Assembly (NCBI GenBank): GCA_963576725.1 | Contig: OY755242.1 | Coordinates: forward strand, 22,886,156-22,950,155 | From: Azorinus chamasolen | Taxonomy: Eukaryota > Mollusca > Bivalvia > Cardiida > Solecurtidae | Reading direction: 5' to 3' | Length of the DNA: 64,000 nucleotides | In this document: one piece after another, positions 45,160 through 57,100 of the stretch | Layout: each line of letters opens with the position of its first letter | Numbering within the stretch: the first letter of the stretch is position 1 | Translations under genes and position numbers: made by a program | The notes under the pieces: generated by a model | The model's database searches: none | What the model was told of the DNA's origin: nothing | Seen by the model: only the letters and a program-made list of their open reading frames with translations

Positions 45160-48100
45160 CTGAAAAATATATTGAATACAAAACTGAGATTCTCGTGTGA
45201 TTTCCTCGGTTATTGATTACAAAACTGTGAAACTCGCATGTGGTTTCCTTGTTTATTGATTACAAAACTGTGATACTCTCTTGTGATGTCTTTGGTTTGG
45301 GACATGCCATTCGAAATGGCAGCTGTACATTCATTACTTATCTCTAACCACAATTCCTAGGTCACACATACACGGATTTGACGTCGGATTAGATACGGAT
45401 TCGGTCAGGCATCATTCGTGGCAATCTGTATTAGTCCGTAGCTTTCTTTATTTTATCCGTTGTCATGCTTAGTAGTATTTGTATATCAATAGCTTTCTGT
45501 TTTTTAGCTGTAGTCATACGTAGTAAAAAGTAAAAAAGTACCTAGTTACAGTCTACTTTCAGTCCGAATGACCGCTCAGCCGACTGTACATTTACTCCCC
45601 TGGTTATTGAGTCATTGACCTACAATATTGAGCACTGCTAATATATGGCGTAATCATGCAACCGCAGTACCGGCGATTGACCCTCACAGGTACCCTGGGT
45701 GGAGAGTATGTGCAGGTAGGAGACACGGAAAAGCGTCTCTGAAAGAGAGGAGAGACCGGGATTTGAACCCCGGACCTCCGGACTGATAGTCAAGCGCGTT
45801 GTCACTAGACCACCGCTACCTGCGGTAGTAGTACTTGTATTATCCGTGACAATCTTCAAAAGTTGACCACGGATCAAACAACTGTAGTACATTCGTGCTA
45901 TTCCGTATTAAACCGTTCTCATTTGTACTAACTCTTACTTATACCGTAGCAAATCGTTGTTCATCCGCAGTGCACACGCCCTGACACGCGTCGTTCCGTA
46001 TTAAACCGTGCTATTTCCGTATTAATGCCTAGGTCATACATCCACTACGGATTAAATCTCACGGATGACCCCAGAAATGCAAACATTCCGTAGTCCGATA
46101 CGACGTGACTACGGATTTTAACGTACATCTAGTAACATAGTGTTGAATTAGGCCACGAAGGATACGGAATGTTACGCTACGGCACGGTTAATACGGAAGT
46201 GACACGGTTTAATACGGAAAAGACACTGTTTACGGAACGACACCTGTCAGGGCCCGTGCACTATATAAGTAAGGATTTATACGGTTTTGATACGGACTAA
46301 AACGGACCCATACGTTCTAATGCGGTTTAGAAAGAATGTACTACGGTTGTTTGATCCGTGGTGAGATTTTAACAAGTTCAAATATTGTCACGGATATGCA
46401 AGTACGACTACGCATGACTACGGCTAAAATATGAAAAGCTACGGACCAGTACAAACTGCCACGAATGATACCGGATCATATCTGTAGCTAATCCGGCGTC
46501 AAATCCGGAATGTGTGACCATCAAATCCCGTTGTCACACCATTGTGTGCATCCGTATCGCACTACGGAAATAGGCATTTCCGGGGTCATTTCGTCGAGGT
46601 GATCCGTGAATGTGTGACCTAGACATAGCATTGCAACTCTTGCAAATTTAATCACATCACGTATTGCACCTTATGACCCTTATTCTGCCACATGCGGTAG
46701 ATCGAACTTGTTCATACATAATTATTAGCTTATCATTTATAAGTTTTGCTGATCAATTACAATTAAAATATTCATATACCGCAATTTTATTCCTTTACAT
46801 ACTTTTCAAATTAATCATGACCAATTAGATACTTTATCAACCCAGTCCTGAGGCCTGTTCGGGAGCGCGGGCGCTTGATGAGCGCTTGCCCGAGCAAAAG
46901 TATCACTGCTGAACTCGATCGAGCGCCCTTTCTAAAAATCAAGTACATTTTGTTCTGCGGTCGGGTTCTATAGCATCAGTTTGTTAATTACGATTGTTTT
47001 CTTTCAGTCGCTTGCTTCTGTAACATTGTTGGTAGTCATCTTGGAAACATAAGCGAACGTCAAAGCGATACACATCGCGGGTAGGCTAGCTTGCGCTAGC
47101 TGGCACTAGGTTGGCGCCCTCGTTCAGAGTCCAAGCGTTCGAAGTGACATCGAGCGCCCACACTCCTGAACAGGCCTCTGGATGTTGATGCTAATACATA
47201 GTGCCCAAATGTACCTAGTTACTGAGTGTGAAATCATTCAACTGTTCAATCCGTTTCATTTTCCCGAAACAAAAACACAGGAAACGGGTTAAGGCAAAGG
47301 GTTAAACATTTTGCTAACTAAATAAAGTATTTGTAAATAAGCATTTTACTGACCTAGATCTAGATCTGAACACTTTCCACAGTACAAAACCCACAGCGAC
47401 ACAGACAATCAAAGCTCCGATGGTCACGAGCACAACAAGCAGGTAGTTTGTTTCTTTGACAGAGTCCTTACACGCTAAAAGTAGCATATATTATTTAATC
47501 CTGTATTGATAGAGACCAATCGGTATGAAATGGGTACAGTTTACTGGGGGATTTCAAATGACAAACAGTGCATACCATGCTCAGAGGGTTCCCCAGGAGC
47601 CCTTTAATTTATCGCTGTACTGTTTGCAAATATCAGTACACGCCTTTCAGTCGTAGACGTAAGACCCATTGAAACACACTGGCAACAATATAAAGTAGGG
47701 CTTATTCTAATCATTCACACTAGAAAACGAACAGTTAATATCTGTTTACAAATTATTTGCACCAATTAGACATATTTGTATAAAACTTTGTTTGTGAAAA
47801 AATTGATTGATTAATGTTGACTTTGAAATTATTCAGAACCAAATTGTATTATATACATAACATAAGTTTTATTTTACCGTCAGTCCAGCTGAACCTGTTG
47901 AGTGTAGGGTCACATTTGTTACAACCAGATATTATTCCGTTTTGGATACATGTTCTGTTTATGTAACAATAGCTGGGCTGAAATATGACGTTACAATTCA
48001 TTCATTATTAATTAATTTTGACAGAAATTACTTTTTACAGGCGTTATTAATGATATCAGTGTTTCTATGATAGAATATTACTAAGTTACAATGTATAGAT

Positions 48101-51100
48101 AGTATTCTGTGACACACTATAAGAAAATGATACGTGCCACACAAAACGCTCATGGTTTGTATTTAAATATTTAAAGGTAATATATTTCTATTACCAAAGT
48201 ATTCATATTTTGAAATACATGTAATCCAATAACCATTGAAATGTTACTGTTTGGTCGTGTTATGAAGATTGCTTAACAACGTACATCGTGGGCATTTATG
48301 TATAAATGATAACAATTTACATTACCACTTGCAATTTCTTGAATTAGAACAAAATAATAGTATTGTGATATACCAACACATACGGAACAAACCGGAAACC
48401 CACATAGTTGATACGGAATTAAAACGCATCCGAAAAATTAAACGTAGGCGAATAACATCGGCTACCTCAATAATTAGCACCAAACATTGAAACAGTAATG
48501 ATTAATGTGTATACAATGTGAAATCGTCTTTTCTTTCTGACGGTGCAAATACTGTAAATGTTATATGCTTTATGCTTTATGTCTATCCAGCGGTAATGTG
48601 CCAAAAATCTACTTCTCCTTGAATATATGCATTGAGCAATTAGGGCAGATAATTTCCCCATTCCAGAGCTACAGTTGCTTAAATTAAAACAATTTCTCCA
48701 CCAAACGCCAGTCTTTAGAATCGTCTAGAAGGTTTGATGGAAAAATAACTACTTTAGTATTTGTGTACGCATCTGTATCTGTTGCTTTGTCCTAATTTAC
48801 TCACAGTAATACAGTGCTCCCTCCCTACAACGACCCTCTCAATAACGATTCCCTCCTTACAACAACGCATGTCACTGTTTCCGAAACAACAAGGCTCCAG
48901 AAACAACTTTTTTTCCATCGTATTTTCTTTATGCCTTCATCAAACCCTATGTTGTGACCACTCTTTAGAATCGTCACTTTGTGACGATTCTAAAAAGTGG
49001 TCACAACATAGGGTTTGATGGAGGCATAACGGTTTTAGTTCTCGAAATAAACCTTATCTAGGGATCTGCAAACAAGCTAATTATGTTTGATTTGCCCTCA
49101 CTATAACAACCCCCTCTGAACAACACATTCAATCTTCGTATCCCAAAGTATGTCGTTGTAGAGAGGGGGCACTGTACTTTCGGTTTACCTGCATAACAAT
49201 GTAATCTGTTCCATCTCCATCCTGTGTAAGGGATAGACATGCACTGTCAATAATGATGATGAACTGGAAATCACTGAAGTTCAATCCATTATTGCTGAGG
49301 GAGATTCCGATTCGTTCAACTAAGACTAATTTGGATCCCGTGTTCCTTGTCACGGTCGGATAGAACTCGATCTCATTAAAGTTGAGATAAGAACAGCCAG
49401 TAGTAGTTGTTTGCACTGGACCAAAGTACCCATCGGTACCAGCCTTTGAATAAATATCATATTAACCTTATTATATCTAATAAGCACCCACTATAGAAAA
49501 GACGGTCGCTCAATGAAGACAGACATCGAAGAAGAAAACTCCCTCATGGTATTTTCTACAGTACTGTCATTCAGAATTAAGAAACCGCCTGTGACAAAAT
49601 GCAAGTAGCGCCTTTTAAAACATGTTGCGCATCGGGGTGTATATTAGAGATAAAACGGGGCTAACGCAATACTGCTGTTTTTAGTACCCCTCTCAACTGA
49701 GTCTATACTGTTTGCAAACGACTGCAATACTCATTCTTAATCTATAAAGTCTCAAGCTCAAGTTTGCCTGGTACATCAAGAAGATTAGCCGTTAGACTAA
49801 TTGACAATATCCTCATTAAATATAGTACTTTATTCATCCATTCCGTGTCCTTAGTATTTACATAATATGGAAATTCGGCAATACAGTTTAGTCCCTCTAA
49901 ACCTGAATTCTAGTAAGGAACAATTTACTCTAAGAAAGGTGGCTGCTTCATGCAAGGTGAAAGTCATGTGAAAGCCCCTAGAGGAGCTTCTGTATGACTT
50001 TCAGCATGCATTACGATTTTACCTTTATCCAAGACTTATATTTATATTTGACTTAACGCCCGGTTTAGAGCGATTTTACAGTAATATAAAATTCAAAAGT
50101 TAAAACGTGTAAGAAACCCAAATATTTACATTGGAACAAACCACACCTGCTGTATTTTCAAGTTGCACGATGATTCATTAACAAATCCATCACCCCCTAC
50201 GGTAATAACTGTACAGTCATCTCCACGCGCAACGTCACAGAATCCATCAAAGGAAATGTTGTCCAGCTTTGGTGGAGTGTTAAGGTTTACCAAACAGAGA
50301 TCTGTTCCATATCCCTCATCACAATCACACGAACCTTGTACGAAAAAAGAAAATGAATAGATAATGGATCAGTTAGGTGGATTGTCAAGGGTTGCCAAGC
50401 AGAGAGTCTGTTCCATATCCCTCATCACAATGCCATGAACCTTGTATTAAATAGATAAACCATGAAGGTGAAAAGCAATTCACCGTTGAATATGGTCATC
50501 GAGTACATGTGTACGATGTCATGTTTATTGTTTTTCTACGGTGGCACTGAGGTGACAAGATATTTTTTCAAGTTTGTATTCCCGTTTTTTTATTATCTCA
50601 AGAAAACGAAAAAAGTTCGTTTTCCTGAGATAATTTTTAAGTCGCTGCGCACGACTTAATAAGCCAATCAGAACCCTCCGTCAGAGTCAATTGTTCATCT
50701 ATGGGGGTTCTCATTTCCCGCTAAGCGAGGTTCTATAGAATTGCAAACACTTTGGACCTAGATCAGACAACAAGTAACAAGCGTCTGATCAGGATATAAG
50801 CTGTTTGATACTCGGGCAACATAATTTTCCCAAAGTAAGTGAATCAGAAGAAGTTTAGAATTTAAGTGGAAGTGAATTATTTTTGCTGCGTGATAAGAGT
50901 TATCCCTTTCCTCGATATATACGCATTTTACCACCGCCTTTGCAAACAAAGTAGACCCGCATCAGACAGTTCCTGTAGGAGCTACCAGATAAGGGTCTAT
51001 TATGTTTCCTTAGAAAATGTCATAAATCAAGATTTTAACGTTCTACGCCTTTGCAGAGTAGACCCTGAACAGATAGTTCCTAAAGGAGTTGTCTAATCAG

Positions 51101-54100
51101 GGTCTTCTGTGTTTGCTTAGAACATATACTAAAATATAGAAATCATTTGAGGCTAGTGCCTCAAAAATCTTATCAGTTTGGTCCAAAATAAATATATATT
51201 ATATCGGTATATTCATAGTGGTGGAGCCTTTCACGAATATCCATGTAGGAGTGCATGGGTTAAAACGAAGAATCGCAGATGTGCATAAACCTGTTGAAAC
51301 CCGGGAAGATGTATTCGACATAAGGGAAACGGATGTACGCTATCTATCAACAATTTAACCCTTTCCTCTATAGCTACGCATTGTATCACATTTGCAAACA
51401 GATAATACCCAGATCAGCTCCTGTATGACCTGTCTGATCAGGGTCTAATCTGTTCGTATAACAAGTATGATTATTCTAGATTTTCACTTTAGGCTAACAA
51501 TCTTAGTTTCTGCTTAAACTTAATATTAGGTAGTTATATACCTGCATTCAGAAGGGTAGAAACTCTCTTAAAATATTTATGGAGGAAATGATTAGCGTAT
51601 CAACTAACATGTGTATTTATTGAAACGTGTATAGGCCTACATGTACTTGGGTCTCATATCTAACCAATCTGATTCACTGCTTTTGTATAATAAACTAATT
51701 ACAAGTCTTATTTAGAACTAGATCTACTCACACAATATTTCACGGAGTAGGCCTACATTATGACTGTGCGTTGGCAAAAGTCTAAATATTGCCGAGAATG
51801 TTTCACTAGTACAGCTATAATAAATCTTTGAAGTATTAGATCTACTATTGTGTGAATGATTACTACTGCGTTCTATGATGTAAATGTTCTGCGCTAAGTA
51901 GGAATCAGGACTGAATTGTCCTGCGCAAGTAAGAATTCCGGTAATGACGGACAGAGTAGGACAGAGCAGTGCAATTCCAGAATTGCTCGTGCGCAAAATA
52001 GGAATCTGGATAAGGTGAGAATATCTGTGATCGTTGCTTGGTGTTTATGTACATTTATATTGCATTATTCAAAGGACGGGGAATGAGCTAAACTTTATAT
52101 TGATTTACGATGGCTTTTAAAATCGCAGAATTAACACGCCTTTTTATACATTTTCACACTGCGAACATGTAAAGTAAAAAGCGCGCGTCATAGTGATGTT
52201 TGATACGTCACGGTATACGCAATTATGACGTCAAATAAGTCATCGCTTGTCTCGGCAATTTTCTCATAGACCTCAAATGCTTCCGAAAACTGTTGACTTT
52301 GATGGAGGGTTCTGATTGGCTTATTAAGTCGTGCGAACGACTTAAAAAATTATCTCAGGAAAACGAACCTTTTTTCGTTTTCTCGAGATAATGATAATTT
52401 TTTTTTGTAAAAACGAACTATTTCGTTTTCTCGAGATAATGAAAAAATGTCTCGTAAAAACGAACTACTTTTTTTTCTTGAGATAATAAAAAAACTATCT
52501 CAGGAAAACGAATTTTTTCGTTTTCTCGAGATAATAAAAAATTTTATCTCGTAAAACGAACTAGATCTACTTCTTTTTCTTGAGAAAACAAACTTAAAAA
52601 AAATCTTGCATATGTCACCTGTTTCCGATATATTTTTAAATATCGGTGTCGAAATATTTTATGTACTTTTCCCGTACTTTTAAAATTATGACGTCATTTA
52701 AATGATGACGTCGCTTGTTTACCATTTCAGTTTATTTCAAAAGTATTTAGTCTTAACATCGTTACTCATGTTGCGTAGTTGTCTGGTGTGGGAATTTTAT
52801 TTACATTTTGACTTGGATGAAGGTGAGATAAGTTCGAGGTTGGGTACCCGTGAACCAGGTTTTAAGTCCCCAGTAGCCATTTTTGGCTACTGAACATTCC
52901 AAGGCGGTATATCTTCTCTTGCTTTTACCCTATGATCGACTTTGTTATTTAATATGCTTAATGTTTAATGTTTCACGTCTTGATATAAGTCCTGTTTGTT
53001 TTTTGTCTTGTGGCTGTGCTGTTTCTTGTTTGGTGGTGTTTGATGCGGTGTCCTTTCGTATGAGGCACTCCCTGTTTGACCGTGTTTTCTATATAAAATG
53101 CTCCATCAATATCTGTGTTTCACACAGGAAGTATTATGTTAATTAGATAAATCTAAGTTGGCATTATAAAGTGATATGTATCAACTTCGGTTGGCAACAT
53201 AAATATACAGTAAAAACTCGATACAACGAAATTTTAGGAAGGAAGAATATATGTCTTTGTAGGCAGGTGGTTGCTTAATACAGGGTAAATTCATGCAGAA
53301 AGCTTCTCTATGAGCTTTCTGCACAACTTTCATCCTGCATTAAGCTGCCACCTGTGTTTAAGAACCATACGTATTTGAGTGTTCGTAATATCAAGTTATG
53401 AATACCGCTTAAGCCGGTGCTAGGGGGTGTGAGCAGTGTTGCACTTTCAATCACTGTTCATGAACAGACTTAATAAAACCGAGTCTGCAAATTTCTCTTT
53501 TTGTGTTTTGCTCTCAGGGGATCACCTCCCTTCAGAATTTATACTGTATTCAATAATAGATTCAAAAGAATAGAGGTATAATGTATGTATAAAGTGTTAC
53601 TCACCTACGTCTGCTTTCACTACACACCCCTGCTTCTACTAGAGTAATTACTATGGCATGTATGCTACATAATTGGAGAGCTTGGCTTAACTGTTTAAAT
53701 ATTATCGTCTGCAATTTCCCTCGTCTTACAATTTTCGTTTGTTTAAATTTCTCCCCTTTTCGTTCAAAAGCATAACTACAGTAACACATACTTTAGATCA
53801 TGTTAGATATCAAGTTACTCAATGTCTCAGCTGGATCCTAACTATTTGTACAGTTAATATCAGATGTATTATTATTGGCAGTGGGATAATCAAGTGGCAA
53901 ATATTATACAAAGCTGTTGGGTAACATACTGAAATCCTTCTACCAGTGTTGTGAAGGAAGACATAAAACAGACCAAATTAAAATGCAAACTATTTTAACA
54001 CTTATCGACGACAAATGTTAAAGCATTCCTAATTAGAATGTTTACTGCTTGATATTTCATAAATCTCATTGAGTGTATCTGAAACAATATCGCGATATAT

Positions 54101-57100
54101 TATTTATTATCGATACCGTTAATACAGGTGCCATGTCCTCCACATCGGCTGTAACATGCCTCATCTCTTATCTTTTGTCGTAGTTCAGGGTCGATGCTTT
54201 CTTTGAACTCTTCGTCAAGTTCGATCTGCTCTAGATAGTAATCGGTGAGAGTGTCACAGTGTGGAATTGCCCATTCGATATCACCGGTCATCTGCAGCAA
54301 GGTATGGTATTATAAGCAAATGTCAAGCTGTAATCATATTGTACATAAAATTCAGGACGTAAATCAAATTCATCAGGTTATAGGTCTAGAAGTTAACACT
54401 TATCCGGCTGAGAAAATAATGCCTACTCAAATCTGGATCTCGTGTTGGAAAACAATTGATCGAGTGTCAAAGTGTCCGAGCTAATCGGCGTCTCATCTTA
54501 CTTGATCCATGTTGTCTGCAGATGTGAATCTCGGCAAGCGGAATACGGGTTAAAGTTTTCATAGTAATTAAATTTTAAACAGTTTTTCAATATGATCCGA
54601 ATTCTACGACATATAGTTTCTTAGCGTCATTTATAAAATGTTTATTGTTATTTGTGATCGCATCGTTTATACTATCGAAACGCAAGATCGATTCAAGTTG
54701 ATGGTCTGATAAAAAATGGGTTTAACCCTTTCGTTGCCAGTGGCGAATCTGTGTTTACCTATGTAAACAGTTTGGATCCAGATGAGACACAGAATAACTC
54801 GGCATTTCATCAGGATACATACTGTTTAATGCTGCAATTATGTTTCTTGAAAGACAATGAAAGATAAAACATAAAAACGTTTTGCAGACGATAAAGTTTG
54901 CAGAAATTGAGACGTACAGAATTGGTTAATAATGGTCTCTAAGAACGCATACTCTCTGTGACTGTTAATTGTCTGTGAATGTTTATTGTCTGTGAATGTT
55001 AATTGTCTGTGAACGCTAAATCTCCATGAACGCTAATTATATGAGAACGCTTATTCTCTGCAAACGCTTATTCTCTCTGAACGCTAATTCTATGAGAACT
55101 CGTATTCAATGTGAACGCTAATTCTCTGTGAACGCTAATTCTATGAGAATGCCTATTCTCTGTGAATGTTAATTCTCTGTGAACGCAAATCATATGGGAA
55201 CGCATATTCTCTGTTATCGTTAATTCTCCGTTAACGGTTATTCTCTGTGTATGCTAAATCGCTTTGAATGCTAATTCTCTGAGAACGTTAATTCCACATG
55301 AACGCTAATTCTCTGACTGTTAATTCTCTGTGGACGGTAATTCTCACCGAACGCTTTTCTCTGTGAAAGATAACACACTTGGAACGCTCAATTCTTTGGA
55401 TCGTTAATTCTCTGTTAACGCAAACTCTCTGTGAACGATAATTCTCTGAATACTATAATTCTTAGTAAACGCTTATTCTCTAAGACTCATTCCACGTGAA
55501 CACTAATTATATGTGAACGCCAATGCTCTGTAAAAGCTAACTCTCTGTGACTATTAACTCTAGGTGGACGTTAATTGTCTGAGATCACACAAAAAGCTCT
55601 TTAATACCGAGAATAACGAAGGATGTAAAAATATTGTATGCACTGTAAATGTTTATCTTTGTTATTATGCACGCTTTTAAATTATCGGCTTTATTCTAAA
55701 TATAAGAACCCGACAAAAATGTATGGCTGGGAATAGCAACCACATTTTATACAGCTACTTTAATGTTAAAGTGTATTTATGTAATCATTTAATCTATAAA
55801 TATGAAATTTATTAACTGCAGAGTAGATCCAGATCAGACAGATCCTATAGGAACCGTCTAATAAAAGGTCTGCTCTTTTATAATATAATATAGCTCCGAA
55901 CTCCACAGTTTCTGCCATGCCCAAACTTTCCGATGATAATATATCATTATAAAAGTGAATCTAATTGAGAGTAATGACGTCATTATAACAAGTATATACA
56001 TGTAGTGAAGGGTTAAAGAAGCAAATTAACTGCTAATCGAAGCGTTACATACCATTTCATATTGTTGGTAGATGGGATGGGGACAAACATTACACGACAG
56101 CCAATGGACATTCAGCATTGTTTGTATAACACTCAAGCAGTACCATAGATAATCTATCATTAATAACCATGTTATATCTAACAGAAGTGACTACCTGCTG
56201 TGTTGTTAATTAGTAAGGACTTGTTTATTGAATACCTAATGCAATCAAAAGGCGGAATGGGCCTAAGACAGGAAATGCCCTAAAACAGAGATTAGCGGTA
56301 TGTACATATGTGACAATAAAAAACAAACTTTAATGATATGTTTTCTTACTTTTTCAATACTCGTAAGAATGATTGGATATTAATCATCTGTTCCGTTTTA
56401 GTAACATTATCGTCTTATTTGGGTTCATTCCTTTTTATTTAGTCATTGAAATTTGAATGGGATGTTCGATGTCTCGAAGGCTCAATTTCAAATAAAGTTG
56501 TCAATTTTCTGACTGAAAAGATTAATTTTAACCTAGTGCAACACAATTATGTTTGCAAGAAATAAATGAGACATACGCTGTTGAGGGAACCTATAGGAGC
56601 GCACCCATTAGGGTAAACACAGTTTACAGATGTCTTATAGACTGGTTTCCTACATTTTAAGGATTAGATAGTTTGATTGATATCTGATATTATGTTAACA
56701 GGATCTAATTAAAACGGAATCCGTTACACTATGCCCATTAAACGAAACAGACAACCGGTATCGATGAGCAAAATATCTAAATATTCACCAATCACAGGCT
56801 ATCACCAGTTTACCATGGCAAACAACTGCCATATACCCATACTTATGAATTGTCAGCAAAATCTAATAAATTTCGACCAATGAGAACCACAACTTCAATA
56901 CTATGGTGGTACACTAAGCACATGCAGTCATCAAGTTACCATTGCAGCCAATAATTTTGAAACAGCTGTCATTACGTTTGGAGGACTCATGTACACAACC
57001 ATACCAATTTGTTTACAACAACTAATATTTAACTTTTAGGCCTGCACTTCATGGTAATTATTTCGATGTAAACTCGAGCAATCGTTCAGTATGAGAACAC

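Larger units (their letters stand above)
50575..52600. mobile_element. Foldback element with AAAACGAA/TTATCTC arms
   Basis: Left arm about 50590-50695 ('ttcgttttcctgagataatt', 'cgacttaataagccaatcag', 'aaccctccgtcagag'). Right arm about 52298-52396 is its reverse complement. The right side continues with five or more extra 'aaaacgaa/ttcgttttctcgagataa' units to 52600. The interior holds a cluster of family E hairpins. Confidence 0.82.

Noticed and set aside
53601..53789. 62-codon minus-strand frame ending at a good donor (GTAG|GTGAGT)
   Set aside because: It would leave in phase 2, which fits neither exon 5 nor exon 6. Joining exons 5 and 6 directly gives a perfect EGF.
56050..56140. Possible extra VWDE-like exon ending CNVCPHPIYQQYEM before a GTATGT donor
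   Set aside because: Exons 4 and 5 already join in phase 0 with family-like sequence, and no acceptor in the correct phase precedes this frame.
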